64,000 bases of DNA from Adiantum capillus-veneris (taxonomy: Eukaryota > Streptophyta > Polypodiopsida > Polypodiales > Pteridaceae): assembly GCA_014529385.2 (NCBI GenBank), contig CM043953.1, positions 107,328,549 through 107,392,548 on the forward strand, written 5' to 3'. A program made the translations under genes and the position numbers. The first letter of the stretch is position 1; every line of letters begins with the position of its first letter. Under the pieces are notes generated by a model. The model saw only the letters and a program-made list of their open reading frames with translations. It had not been told where the DNA came from and searched no databases. Shown here in pieces: positions 10,977-22,428 of the stretch.

Positions 10977-11302
10977 GAGGGGAGTGGGGCTGATAATTTT
11001 TGTCAATAGTGCCCCTAATCGTGCATCCAATGATTTTAAGGTTATTTTTTCTCTATCGTGTTGGTGCTACTATTATTTGTTAGATAGAGAAACTTATTGG
11101 GATATGGGACCAAGATTGTATACATACATAATGGAGCATTGATTGTATTTTTGGTAGTACATGGTGGCAACATAAAAAAAAGTTGGTAATTTTTCCACTT
11201 GCAGAGGATGATTGTGTCTCAAGAATAGAGGCCATGCTTTTCTTTAGCCGCAGCATCGTGGGGGGCACATACTACTGGCGATGCTTTAATACAAACACTT
11301 AA

Positions 11303-11611
11303 AGCTGGGAATATGCTCCCTCCCCTCACTTTATATCTACGCTAATCCATAGCCTTGCTCTCCAGCTCTGGCGCGGCAGCGGCGCCTCCATCATCCATGT
11401 CCTCTACGCCCTCTATGACCCACTACCCTCAATCTATATTCGCACTCCTCCCCCTACCCTTTCCATGACCAATCCCGCCATCCTCTCCTCCCTCTTCCTT
11501 TTGCATCCTGTAGACTTTCAGAGAGCGTCGGAGTTATCGAAGAAGGTTCCTTTACCTCTTCCCTTCTCCTCCTCCTCTTCCTCCACTCTTTTCCTCCGCC
11601 TTCTTCTCTAG
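11303..11611 (+). other. Unrecognised open frame ending just before element A
   Basis: One plus-strand frame stays open for 102 codons between stops at 11300 and 11609. It reads like protein at its start (LIHSLALQLWRGSGASII, HVLYALYDPLPSIYIRTPP) and ends in low-complexity Ser/Leu. It has no clear start codon, and a splice-acceptor-like cttgcag lies upstream near 11205. It could be an exon or exon relic of a gene upstream of CCB2, or chance openness in C-rich DNA. I do not recognise a family. Confidence 0.3.
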
Positions 11612-11614
11612 CCC

Positions 11615-12058
11615 TGGAATTGGAGCTGATCTCTTGAGACAGCTAATTCCAGTGTTGAAGGATTTAAGCTACTTAGAGTAGGAAGAGTTCAGATAGCATA
11701 CTAGACAGAAATCAGTGACTAAACTGAAATGAGAATCAGACAAAAAGACTGGAATAAAGTTCAGACTCAGATTCAGAAGACTGTTGAGAAGTCAGTATCA
11801 CTGGAATGTATATATATCATGATTGAGATTACAGTGAATATGATTACAGAGTGAGAAAGTGTAGCCGATAATACTTCCACTGATGCTCAAGTGCAATTAT
11901 AGCTCAAAGCGCTAATACAAGTGATAACAATTGCCAACCCGATATCAAAGTAATGGGCCCTATTTATATGCTTCAGGTTTACCGTAGTAATTACTAAGTA
12001 ATTCACTGCCCATCTTCTAAGAACACGTTCCCACATGGTGACGCGCCAGCCGTCTACA
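11615..12058 (-). repeat. Element A 3' LTR
   Basis: A 444-bp TG...CA repeat nearly identical to 35336-35805. It contains a minus-strand TATAAATA-type box near 11961-11969. Confidence 0.95.
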
Positions 12059-12073
12059 TCCTTCCCTTCTTTC
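12059..12073 (-). other. Element A polypurine tract
   Basis: The minus strand reads GAAAGAAGGGAAGGA right before the 3' LTR, where plus-strand DNA synthesis is primed in this family. Confidence 0.8.
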
Positions 12074-12099
12074 TGGAATTTTGGCAAGATGCCAAAATT

Positions 12100-12215
12100 T
12101 CTGAAAAATCCATTGTCTGGTTCTGATGTTGAACTGAAAAATCCATCATCTGGTTCTGATGTTGAACTGAAAAATCCATCGTCTGGTTCTGATGTTGACA
12201 ATCCATCTTCTGGTG
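12100..12215 (-). repeat. 33-bp minisatellite near the 3' end of element A
   Basis: A unit beginning gaaaaatccatcrtctggtt is repeated about three and a half times with few differences. It lies between the accessory ORFs and the polypurine tract. Confidence 0.85.
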
Positions 12216-12493
12216 GATTGTCAGAGTCTGACATTGAGAAGATGGTGAAGGATGCAGAGCTCTAGAAAGCTCACAGATTGCGAGAGGCAGCTGAAAAGGC
12301 CAAGGTGGAGCTGTCATCTTCCCCTGACTGCTGAGAAGAAAAGTCGCCCCTGTATTCTGAGATAGAACTACCCAGTATCCTTCCATTGGACCGTCTTCCT
12401 TTTGCCCTTGCTCTTTGATCGTGTTGGGGCCTGAGAAGTTCCAGCATCAGCATTCTCCTTCTGAATCAGTCGGTAAATGGCCTCCTGCTCAAG

Positions 12494-13195
12494 CTAATCC
12501 CACCGGTCTGTGGTCATCTCAACCTCATAAGGTGTGAGAGAATGATAGGTTTTGGTGTCAGGATCATAGAGTGTACGCCTGCCCTTGGTCAGTCTGGTTC
12601 TGGCCAATTTATGACAGTGCGAAGCAGTATGGATCCATCCTTGTGGCAGAGGCTGATTTGTTTTGACGCGGGCTTCGAACAGAATCTCAGCCATCTCCCT
12701 GTACTGCGGTGCTAGACCCGGATTTGCTGCAATGTCTTTCTCAGGTAGTTTGGAAGATTCGACTGTAAGCTGCAGTAACTGATTAGTAATCCTAGTCAAT
12801 CCTCTGACCTGAATCTTCCACTGGCCCATACACAACTGAATCCTCTGTAGCTCTTCCTTTATTGTCTGGATGTCATTGATTTGAAGAACATCATTGAACA
12901 ATGTCTGCCAAGTCTTCCATTCTACAGTTGATCGCTCATACCAATCCTGAAGCTCATCAGTTATTTTGAAATATGTGAGTCGATCAACTGGTTCTTGATG
13001 TTGAGGATACAATGCTGGAAAAAATCTTGGCAACTCAGTTTCTCTTGCTGGAACAACATACAAGAGAACTGGAGAATCAGGCACAAATTCCAGGAAATTC
13101 AAAACTGCTTGGTTCTCTTGTTGCATCATCTTCCTAGTAATTCTTACTAGCTGGAATAGGGTGCGGAGAGCAGTTGCCTGTGCTCCAACGGACAT
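12494..13195 (-). CDS. Element A accessory ORF 3 (233 aa)
   Basis: A mainly helical, soluble-looking protein. Features include FLEFVPDSPVLLYVVPARE near 35-50, LQDWYERSTVEWKTWQTLF near 80-100, and a basic C-terminal part (HKLARTRLTKGRRTLYD). No membrane segment or known motif. Together with the two ORFs before it, it fills 3.3 kb between integrase and the polypurine tract. Confidence 0.5.
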   Translation of the reverse strand: MSVGAQATALRTLFQLVRITRKMMQQENQAVLNFLEFVPDSPVLLYVVPARETELPRFFPALYPQHQEPVDRLTYFKITDELQDWYERSTVEWKTWQTLFNDVLQINDIQTIKEELQRIQLCMGQWKIQVRGLTRITNQLLQLTVESSKLPEKDIAANPGLAPQYREMAEILFEARVKTNQPLPQGWIHTASHCHKLARTRLTKGRRTLYDPDTKTYHSLTPYEVEMTTDRWD

Positions 13196-13320
13196 GCGAG
13201 TTTGAGGTCCTCTGCTAGTGGCTGTCTAGTCCTCCAGGATGGCTTTCACTCTCTGGTCCAAAACACCTCTGGCAGTTTGCATTTGAACCAGAACATCCTT
13301 AAGTTGGACCCTCATGTCCT

Positions 13321-14076
13321 TCATACACCGATAAGTTGGTTTGTTACCCAGCAGAAGTTCCAGTCTGCAGTAGACTGTCTTTGCCAGTGCGGGTTTACTA
13401 CTTTCTCATCAGCATTGAATATCCATTCTGGAACTCGTTCCAACAGTTGAACTGTACTGGGATGCGCAGGTAGTCTACAAGCTTCCTTATCATGAAAAGC
13501 AGCAGATTTCCAATGTTCCACCATTTCCTTGGCTCCTACATATAGTCTTTGGAACCTTTCTAGATCAGTCCACAGAGTATCATCCTCCAGATATTGTCTG
13601 GTAATGGAGGCCTGTTGATGTCTCGGCTGCTTATTTAAGGTAATGAGTTGCAGTGAATGGTGATGATCCTTCACTGGTCCTTCATCCTGAGCCTTCATTT
13701 TCCCTTTAGCCTCTCTGCTGTGATAGGACTGATTAGTTGGCTCATCTCCAGTGTTACTGGGCTGCTTTTCTTCAATCTGCTGATGACCCGACTGTTGTTC
13801 TGTTTCCTGTCTTTCCTGTTGTTCCTCAGCCTGATCTGGTTGGTCTGGCTGTGACTGGCCTCCTTCATCTGGCCCTGTCCCATCAGTACCTGGTCCTAGA
13901 GGTGGAGATGGTGGTGGGGCATCATCATCATCCTGTGTATGCCCGGCTTCTTGATCATCCTCCTCCTTATCAGCTTCATCTTCTTCTTCTTCTTCTTCAT
14001 CCTCCTCTGGGGATGTTTGCTGCTCAATATAATCCATGATGGCTTGGTTCATCAGAGCGTTGTTGAATTCACTCAC
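13321..14076 (-). CDS. Element A accessory ORF 2 (251 aa, acidic)
   Basis: It begins 18 bases after ORF 1. Residues 20-120 are an acidic and Gln/Pro/Gly-rich stretch with long Glu and Asp runs. The C-terminal half, from about LEDDTLWTDLERFQRLYVGA onward, is Trp-rich and helical. No family recognised. It may be a separate protein or the continuation of a longer accessory product. Confidence 0.55.
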   Translation of the reverse strand: MSEFNNALMNQAIMDYIEQQTSPEEDEEEEEEDEADKEEDDQEAGHTQDDDDAPPPSPPLGPGTDGTGPDEGGQSQPDQPDQAEEQQERQETEQQSGHQQIEEKQPSNTGDEPTNQSYHSREAKGKMKAQDEGPVKDHHHSLQLITLNKQPRHQQASITRQYLEDDTLWTDLERFQRLYVGAKEMVEHWKSAAFHDKEACRLPAHPSTVQLLERVPEWIFNADEKVVNPHWQRQSTADWNFCWVTNQLIGV

Positions 14077-14094
14077 CTTGTCCTACAAATCACT

Positions 14095-15825
14095 TTACAG
14101 ACTTTCCATCACGGATTTTAAATTTTCTAAATCAAAAACAGCATTGCCTGCGGGGTTCAAAATTTCAAACAAGCTATTGTAGATGTATCTGTCCGTCAGC
14201 GAATGCTTCAGAGCTGTATGGTGTAATAGCAGCTTTCTAAATTTTGCCCGCTTCGTTCTGAGCCCCATTTCAGCTCGCTCGGTAGCTCTCAATGCTTCAT
14301 TCCTTTGACTCTTTATGATCATAATTTCAGACTCAGCTTTAGCTAACTTCTTGTTCAACAACTCCTGAGCTCTCTCTGACTGAGCTTGCAATACCCTGTG
14401 TTGTATGTTCTGCGCTTCCTGGGCTTTCTGGAGTGTGGCAATCTGATGTTGTGCTTCTGCCAATTCAGCTTTAAGCTTTTTAACTTCATCTTCTGATCCA
14501 GCAGCTTCCACCAATTGTCCCATACAGCTGAGAATGGTATTCCAAGAGGACTGTATCAGTACTGAACATCTGTCTTTGACCGTTGTTGGATCAAAATCAA
14601 CTGGTTCATATATTGCCACAGGAGCCACATAAGGTAGAGATGCATAATCAGTTTTGGTGAGTGAGAGATGCCCTCTTAATTTCTGAGTTTGCATTTGCTG
14701 TAGCTTATCCTTTTTAACCAGTTGCAGAGGGTTTTGAGAAATGACAGGAACTATTTCAGACATAGTTGAGGACGTTGGACCTTTCCCTTTATCCATTTGA
14801 TTCCTGCCTTTGTCTCCTAACTGGTATGGTACCTTCTCCTCAGTGACTGGCTTTGCCTGATCCTTCCCAGATCCAGTAGCAACTGTCTGTTTGACCACTA
14901 TCTGATTAGGTACCGTTGTCTCAGTGCTCGCTGCCTTTACCTGGCTTTCGATGTGCTTCAAGAATTCACTGCTTTTGGTCAGTGTAATTCTTGGTTTCTT
15001 TGAACTACTAGCTTCCTCTGCAGTAGCTTTCCTTTTTAGGTCCTTGGAAGTTGTTTGAGTGTCCGTTTCCTCGTCATCTGAGGACAGTTCAATTCTCTTC
15101 GGTTCAAAAATGGGCTGCTCATTCCATGCCAGCTTCACCTGCTCATTAATATCTGCAGCAGTAGCCCAATACAGAAATTGCCAGACATACCATGCCTTGA
15201 AAACAGTTTGAGATTTCAACTTGGCAGTCTGTTGAAGTACATTATGCGAGAGTATTTGACACAGGTTGATATGGACTTGTGGATCCAGTATCTTGGCTAA
15301 CAGCATAGCAAATAATTTTTCTGACACATAAGTTGGGTTATTCTTAAGACTGACTGCTTCGGCTACAAACCTGTAAGCAGCAGAGGCTTCCAGTCCTGCT
15401 ACTGGAACTCCTTGAGCACTTGCCTTACACTTCTTTCGAGCTGCTTCATCCTCCTTGAGAGCAATACTTATTTGCTGCGCAGTTGCCACCGATGGTTTAG
15501 GCTCATTAGGCATCCGAAACGCAAATGCAATGGCTTCTGGTGTCACTGACACCCTCCTATTATTTATCATAGCACTGCTATTTTCTATATCAAAAGAATC
15601 AAGAACTTGCTTGATGATTCCTGCATCAAAAGCAATCCTTGTCGCTTGCAATACAACTCGCAGATCCCAGAGTTGTAGTAGAGTCATTGCATGATCAGTA
15701 AAGACATATCGTTGGATTTTACTATATGGAAGAACAGGAAGGCTTTCCTTTGCCTCAGTAACTATATGCCTAGGTTTCTGCAAGAGTTTCCTCCATCTTC
15801 TCTGATCGTTTTTCCTTCTACCCAT
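14095..15825 (-). CDS. Element A accessory ORF 1 after integrase (576 aa)
   Basis: The ATG comes three bases after the integrase stop. The N-terminal 240 residues look like a globular helical domain; VSVTPEAIAFAFRMP recalls the (F/V)SPEAIN-x-x-x-G-(L/M)P motif of so-called plant transposon proteins, a weak likeness only. A Lys/Ser/Thr-rich linker with the basic patch KRKATAEEASSSKKPR, a possible nuclear signal, follows at about 255-290. A strong coiled coil occupies about 435-530 (VKKLKAELAEAQHQIATL and on). No signal peptide or membrane segment is evident, so it does not look like an envelope. Function unknown. Sense-strand extra ORFs in this place are known in Athila and Tat elements. Confidence 0.75.
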   Translation of the reverse strand: MGRRKNDQRRWRKLLQKPRHIVTEAKESLPVLPYSKIQRYVFTDHAMTLLQLWDLRVVLQATRIAFDAGIIKQVLDSFDIENSSAMINNRRVSVTPEAIAFAFRMPNEPKPSVATAQQISIALKEDEAARKKCKASAQGVPVAGLEASAAYRFVAEAVSLKNNPTYVSEKLFAMLLAKILDPQVHINLCQILSHNVLQQTAKLKSQTVFKAWYVWQFLYWATAADINEQVKLAWNEQPIFEPKRIELSSDDEETDTQTTSKDLKRKATAEEASSSKKPRITLTKSSEFLKHIESQVKAASTETTVPNQIVVKQTVATGSGKDQAKPVTEEKVPYQLGDKGRNQMDKGKGPTSSTMSEIVPVISQNPLQLVKKDKLQQMQTQKLRGHLSLTKTDYASLPYVAPVAIYEPVDFDPTTVKDRCSVLIQSSWNTILSCMGQLVEAAGSEDEVKKLKAELAEAQHQIATLQKAQEAQNIQHRVLQAQSERAQELLNKKLAKAESEIMIIKSQRNEALRATERAEMGLRTKRAKFRKLLLHHTALKHSLTDRYIYNSLFEILNPAGNAVFDLENLKSVMESL

Positions 15826-15828
15826 ACA

Positions 15829-18800
15829 CTATGAGGTCGACGACGATGAAACAGGCGAAGGCGAAGAGGACTTACTTGTGTTAAAGCCGTTGCCTGGTGT
15901 CGGTGGTAAGGTTGTCTGACAGTCAATTGTCTCGTCGGAGGTCGAAGTTTGCGGTTGTAGTGAAGAGACCTCGGAGCTCGGCGATGGCGAATGGTTGACA
16001 GGAGGAAAGCGTCGCGCAGGAGATTTATGAGGAAAAATGCTAACTCTCTGGATTGTTATACGTGTTTGCGCCATAAAAGCTCCACTACTCGCCGCTCCTA
16101 GACTTGTGTGCGCCGTCGATGACGTGGCAAACATGCATTGGACAAGACTGCAACCCATCCTTGTAATAATTATCACTGGCATACCATTTGACCGTTGGCC
16201 ACTTAAAATTTGGAAAGTGTGTTCATACTGGTTCTGAACTGATTCCCACTCTGGCTGGATCATACTGGTGCTGGTTCTTAAATCAGCCTGATTTGATTCT
16301 TCAGGTACTGGATCTGAAGCTGGAACTGGTTGCACATGGAAAAGACCAAAAATATCTGATTTTGGTATCTCTTGATCAACACCCTCCAGTTCCTTAGTGA
16401 CTTCTTCTGATCCAGTTTCTCTAGTCTCGGAGTAATAAAGTTTGATCTTTGCTCCATTATATACTCCTGGCAACATTAGTCCAGATAAGTCTTTTAATCT
16501 AATTGTGCCATCGGAAAAGACCCAATCAACCTCAAAAGGTCCTGCCCAGGCAATCTTCAAATTCGGCTTCTTTGGACCCAGTCTTGACTGATATAGAAGC
16601 ACTAAGTCTCCTTTCTGGAATTCTCGGACTTTAATTCGGCGATCATGCCAATGCTTCCTTCTTTGTTGAACAATTTCCTGTTCCAATATAGCCCTTTGCC
16701 TGAGTTCATCTAACTGCATCAGTTCATCCGGTCTTTTCTTAAGATTATGGTTGAAGTCTAATCCATACTTTACAGCCATTCTCAGACTGGGGATTACAAA
16801 CTCCATAGGAACCACTGCTTCAGTACCATACACCATTCTGAATGGTGTCATTCCAGTAGTTACCTTATAAGCTGTTCTATAAGCCCATAGAGCAGTCTGA
16901 AGCTTCAAATCCCACTGGTCTGGTTTCTTTTGCACTACCTTAGTGAGAATAGTCTTAATTGTCTTATTGCTACTTTCAGCCTGTCCATTGCATATGGGAT
17001 AGTAAGGAGTAGATTTCCGATGCTTGACTGAAAGCATATCCAATAGGATTTCCATAGTATCATTGATAAAGTGTGTCCCTTGATCGGTCACAATTTCCAC
17101 TGGACATCCATATCGGCATACAATATTCTCAAACAGAAACCTTGCAGTTGAATTGGTTGTGTTGTCAGGAAGAGCTTTAGCTTCAACCCACTTGGTAACA
17201 TAACAAGTAGCCATCACAATGTACTTGTTCTTCCTGGGAGTCACCTTCTTAAAAGGTCCCATAAAATCCAATCCCCATTTCATGAATACTCCCAATGGTT
17301 GTATTGGCATTAAGGGAGTCATATCTGCAGTTGTTGGTCGGCCCATTCTCTGGCATATATCACAAGTTTTACAAAAGCTTTTGACATCAGCAATCATTGT
17401 TTGCCACCACAGACGTGCTTGCAGAATCTTCTTGTAGGTTACTTCGTTGGAAAAGTGTCCACCAGACATTCCATTATGTGCCTCTGAGATAACTTGCATT
17501 CTTCCTTCCATTGGAACACATCTCTGAAGTATACCATCCACACCCAACCGATAAAGTACTCCCCCAATGATGGTAAATTTTAGGCTTTTTATGATCAGAG
17601 ACTTCTTTTGATTCTGTTTCCAATCTTTTGGAAAGACACCTTGGGAAAGGAACTGATAAATATCATACCATTCAGGATCCACTGATTCTTCTGCTTCTAG
17701 CTGAAATAAATCAGCATCCACTGGTTCATCTCTCAGAGGTGATTCTGAAAATCCTTCTATACTTCTGGACAGAAAGTCAGCTCCACAGTGGTTTCGGCCA
17801 GGCTTATGGAAAATTTTGAACTCAAATTCCATAAGGAACATCATCTATCTTATCAGCCTGCCTTGAATAATGACTTTGTTAATCAGAAACAGAAGAGCTT
17901 GATGATCCACATAAAAATGGAATAACTTCCCTAATAGGTAATGCCTGAACTTTGTAGCGCTAAAAAACATTCCAAGGGCTTCTCTTTCAGTAGTCCTATA
18001 GCCTTGCTCAGCCTGACTGAATCTCCGACTAGCAAAATAGACCGGATAGTCTGTTCTGCCATTTGGCTGAGCTAATATTGCCCCCATTGCCAATCCTGAA
18101 GCATCGACGTGTACATGCAAAATGATATCCCAGTTCGGCTGCTGGAGGACTGGTTTACTGGTAATGGCTTTTTTCAAATTCTGGAAACTCTCCTCACACT
18201 CAGCAGTCCAATTGAACTGCTTGAGAAGCAAATTTGTGTACAAATCTTCTATAAAAATTCACATACCCCAAAAAAGAACTCAACTCAGAAGCAGTTCTGG
18301 GTGCTTTAGCTTGCTGGACACAATGTATTTTGTCATTGGCCATTTCTATTCCATTGCGGGAAACCACATGTCCCAGTAGCTGTCCCTTCCAAACCAGAAA
18401 TACTGATTTAAATGGATTCAAGCAAATACTTTTCTCCTGACAGAGTTTAAAAACCATCTCTAGGAATAGAAGATGTTGTTCCAGCCGAATAGATGGTGAA
18501 GTCATCCATGAAAATGGCGAGGAACCGATGAAGAAATTCATTAAACATCTCCATCATACACCGTTGAAAAGTAGCTGGTGCATTGCATAGGCCAAAAGGC
18601 ATCACTAGATACATGAATGCTCCCTACCCAGTGATGAAAGTGGTTTTGGCCCTATCTTCCGGAGCAATCTGTAACTGGTTATAGCCGCTATAACCATCCA
18701 TGAAGCTATACATCTCATATCCTGCGATCTCATCAAGTAACATATCAGTAAAAGATAAGGGAAATGGATCCTTAATGGTCTGGGCATTTAGTTTCCTATA

Positions 18801-20791
18801 GTCGACACAAACCCTTAATTTCCCATTCTTCTTAGGAACGACAACTATTGGACATAACCAATCACTGCTCGCTACTTCCGTAATGAACCCAGCCTTGAGA
18901 AGATTATCAATCTCCTCCTTGACCTTCTTTGCATAGTTAGGGTTCATCCGGTATCTTTGTAGTCTGACTAGCCTAGCGTCCCGTTTTAGTGGTATTCGGT
19001 GCTGATAGACTTCATGATCTACTCCCTTCAAATCTATATGTTCCCAGGCAAATACATGTTTATAGTTCTGAAACATTATCCGTGCCTTTTCCTTCATTGC
19101 CGGTTCCAGGTGCTTGTTGACTTTGATCATTCTGGGATTTTCCTCTGATCCCAGGTTCCATTCCTCTATTTCCTGATCATCTGGAAGCAACCAGTTGGGT
19201 CCCCCTCCTTTTTGTTTGGTCGACTCTTCAGCGTAGTCCCAAGAAGGCCCATTCATTTCTGAATCATTATTCTGATCGGGTGGATATTCTTCTGGACATT
19301 CTGATTCTTCCATTATATCAGTATTAGCTAGTTCCTCCATTCTTCCAGTTAGCTGAACGGTTCTTTCCCCTGTATTGACTTCAGTGAATTGGTCAAGGAA
19401 TTGTTTCTTCTTCTTGTCATCTTGCTCTTTGTTTAGTAGGACTGCATTCAAATCAATTTCTGCCAAAGAAAAGATGTTCATTGCTGCAAGCATTCGCTCA
19501 ATTTTCTTAGCTCGGTATTTCTAACACAACTCCTTCGGCCTTAGTTCCTTTTTCCAGCTCCTGGTGTTGTTGGTCTAGATTTTGATTCTGTCACTGGCCC
19601 CTTCTATGGTTAAAGTATGGTTTGCGTAGTCATGAACAGCATGTGTTGTTCTTAACCATGGGTGGCATAATAGCATTCCATATGTTCCCTGCACATCTAA
19701 AACTAGGAAACTAGTTTTAAATTTTTCCCTCCCCACTCTTATCTGCATGTTTTCAATCATGCCCGTTGCTTGTACGACTCGATGATCTGCCATTCTTACT
19801 TTGAATGGTGCTGGTTTCATGTTGGTGATACCCATTCTTTGTTGAAGATGGTCTCCAATTATATTGACTCCTGCTCCTCCATCCAGTATGACACTTGAAA
19901 GAGGTTCCCACTGCTTCCTGACCTTGTAATCTACCTGGATAAGTGGAACTTCATCATCTCGGACAGCCGTCAGGTCTATGTTCTGGCCTCTGCCTCAGTC
20001 TTCCTACGCTGCCTGATAAAGTTGGCCACCTCAGGTAAGGTCTTTCTTATATCCTCTAGCTCTACAGTCAGCTTCTGGATTCTATCACAAATTTTCACCT
20101 GAATTTCCTCTTGCTCCTGGTCAGACTGATTGTCAAAGCTTGAAGAGCTAGTGTTCTCATACTGCCATTCTTCTTTAGCAGTACTTCTACTCTTTCCTTC
20201 CTCTTCCATCTCACCAGCTAGTCTATCTACCACAGCCAGCATGGTCTCTGTCATGGCCGGTACTGACTGTTCTTTATCAGTCGATTGGGCTGGTATCTTC
20301 TGAATGACTCTAGCCTCGGAACTTTCTGGCTGCTCTGGCAGCTTCTTAGCTAAATCCTCTGTGATTTTAGCTGCTAGTTCCCGCTGCTCTTGCTACTCAT
20401 CTACCACCTTTTCCTTACCCTTGGCCTTCCAAACTTCCCTTTTTTGGGCCCACTTGCTGCTGTTGGAGTTGGCTGGTACTTCTGAAATGTCTGGAATCTC
20501 TTCAATGATCACTCCTTTGCTCCTGGTAACTACTCTGACTGGGAGTGGCTCTGGTGCCTTAGCCTCAGTAGCAGTTGTTACCGGTGCATCTGGACATTGA
20601 GCTGCAAAATGACCATACTTCCCACAGGTATAGCAATTCATGCTTCTGGTCTGGAAGTTGCCTCTTCCTCTTCCTCTGCCCATTACTGGTTGGTATATGC
20701 CTTGTCCTTGACCAGTACCACTGGTACCTGGTCCTTCTTCTTGGGCTACTTTGATTGGCTCTGTCTTTACTGGTTCAGTGTAGGCAACCAC
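15829..20791 (-). pseudogene. Element A Gag end and Pol region
   Basis: Reading leftward: a CCHC knuckle (CYTCGKYGHFAAQC), protease (ILDGGAGVNII and the LLCHPWLR C-terminal block), reverse transcriptase (VVVPKKNGKLRVCVDYRKL, FMDGYSGYNQL), RNase H (HVHVDASGLAMGAILAQP) and integrase with its HHCC region (GMSGGHFSNEVT, CKTCDICQR) and catalytic core (KWGLDFMGPF, VTDQGTHF, AESSNKTI). The DGGAG protease and DGYSGYNQ motifs are shared with element B and fit the OTA branch of gypsy elements. A few breaks are present. Confidence 0.85.
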
Positions 20792-20849
20792 TGATAGATC
20801 CTTTCCTTTCTTAAAATGGTGAATTCGGATGCCACAATTATTCCATAGG

Positions 20850-21173
20850 TGTTAACCCTCACGGCTCACAGACACCCTATTACCTACAACGGACGTTGTA
20901 ACCTACGGCGGACATTGTATTATTTATTTGGTAGAGTCAGGTACCGGGCTTGTCGGTCCAATAGGAAAAGGGTAAGAGTGATCGCCCATGAGAGGCGCAC
21001 TCTAACTGGAACATTCAAGGGATTAGTTGGCTAAGCATGGGCGCCCAAGTGTGAATGGGGGGGCGAGCTCATATAAAAGTCAACTAAACCTAAAATTCAC
21101 TCATTCTCTCATTTGTGCAATAGAAGAGTGCTCTTGCTCCATCTCCATCTCCATCTTCTTCTTCTTCACCTCC

Positions 21174-21238
<65 letters not shown>

Positions 21239-21480
21239 TGTGGGCGATCGAGCATTACGAAGGCACGACGGCGGTGAAGCGGTTGAGCGCGGCGTAGCGG
21301 CGTCTCCTTCTTCTTCGCGGCGAGGAATCCTCCACGAAGCAAGCGTAGAGCGGTGAGTGACACACCATCACCTTCTTTGAGCTTACTAGTTTAGGATTGT
21401 TGTGTGCTTGGAGCCATTTGTGGCTCGCACACGGTGTATCGGTAATTTCCTTGCATTGACACGTACGACATATGCGCACA
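20850..21480 (+). repeat. Element B 5' LTR
   Basis: A 631-bp TG...CA repeat. A TATA box (atataaaag) at 21071-21079 is followed by a pyrimidine-rich stretch and a (TG)n(AG)n tract at 21174-21238 that lies in the probable transcribed leader. Confidence 0.95.
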
Positions 21481-21484
21481 TTTT

Positions 21485-21502
21485 TGGCGCCGTTGCCGGG
21501 GA
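21485..21502 (+). other. Element B primer-binding site (Asp tRNA type)
   Basis: TGGCGCCGTTGCCGGGGA four bases after the LTR end; this exact motif is characteristic of Athila/Tat elements. Confidence 0.92.
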
Positions 21503-22428
21503 GTGCCATACATGAAGCTCGAGTAGCACTCTGTGCTTCTCTGTGGTGCAATTTCTATTGTAGGAAAGGTAAGGAAGGAGTGTGTGTGTGTTGAGAAGAG
21601 GGATTTGGTGTTATACTGTGTGTTTTTTTTATTAATGGAGTTTTCAAAGGTTCTGTGTTTATTCTCTGCGTATTAAGGTAGTTAGTTTTTTTTGTTAATA
21701 GAGATTTCAAAGGTTCTGTGTTTATTCTCTGTGTATTAAGGTAGTTAGTTTTCTGTGTACAGTAAGTAGGAAGTAGATTAGTGAGAGTTAATAGAGTGTG
21801 TTAGTGTGTAAGAGTAGGTATATTAGTTAGAAGTAGGTAGAGAGAGTGTGTGTGTGCGCTCTCGCGTAGGCCGCGGCAGCCTTATCCTTTTTTCTCTTTT
21901 TTCTTTTTTAAAAATTAAAAAATTAAAAAAAATTAAAGGTAGGACCGGGATCGGGAATATCTCCTAGACCCAAGCCCAAGATCACGCTCAGGCCTAGGCC
22001 TCAGTCGCATTTAAAAAAATGAATTTTAGCTTCACACGTAGCTAAAAATTGATTTTTGAGGACCAACGGAACGTCAGATGCCCGAAAATTGTGTTGTAAA
22101 GCACTCAGCGACCCTTTAAGTGATACGCTCGTTTCGAGCTATCACACACTTCAATCAAAAAAATCAAGTAGAAAACGGGGTGCAAAACACCCACAAAACA
22201 AAGCAAGTAGCCTTTGAGGGTACTTGCCGACACTTGTAGGCACCCAAAGCACATGTATCTACGCTCTAGTCGTGTGCTAGAGTCCGAACAACTAGCTAGT
22301 GCTTCGATTTACGGGGGGGTACTCACTATCCTTCCACGCTAGGGTCTACGCCCTCGGCGGGGACCCAAGGTAGTGCAACCCAAGACCCAAATATAGCGGC
22401 TAGCGACTCTTCCTCTGACTACGATATT
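21503..22428 (+). other. Element B untranslated leader
   Basis: About 0.9 kb between primer site and gag. It holds a 63-bp tandem duplication (starts at 21631 and 21694; unit with ggttctgtgtttattctctg) and no open frame of note. Confidence 0.75.

Noticed and set aside
13657-14121. Plus-strand hydrophobic frames opposite element A accessory ORF 2
   Set aside because: They are the complement of Glu/Asp/Gln-rich codons and only look membrane-like for that reason.
14095-15825. Host coiled-coil gene captured between elements
   Set aside because: It lies inside the element bounds, directly after integrase and in the same direction, as accessory ORFs of OTA elements do; capture by the family remains possible but not by this copy alone.
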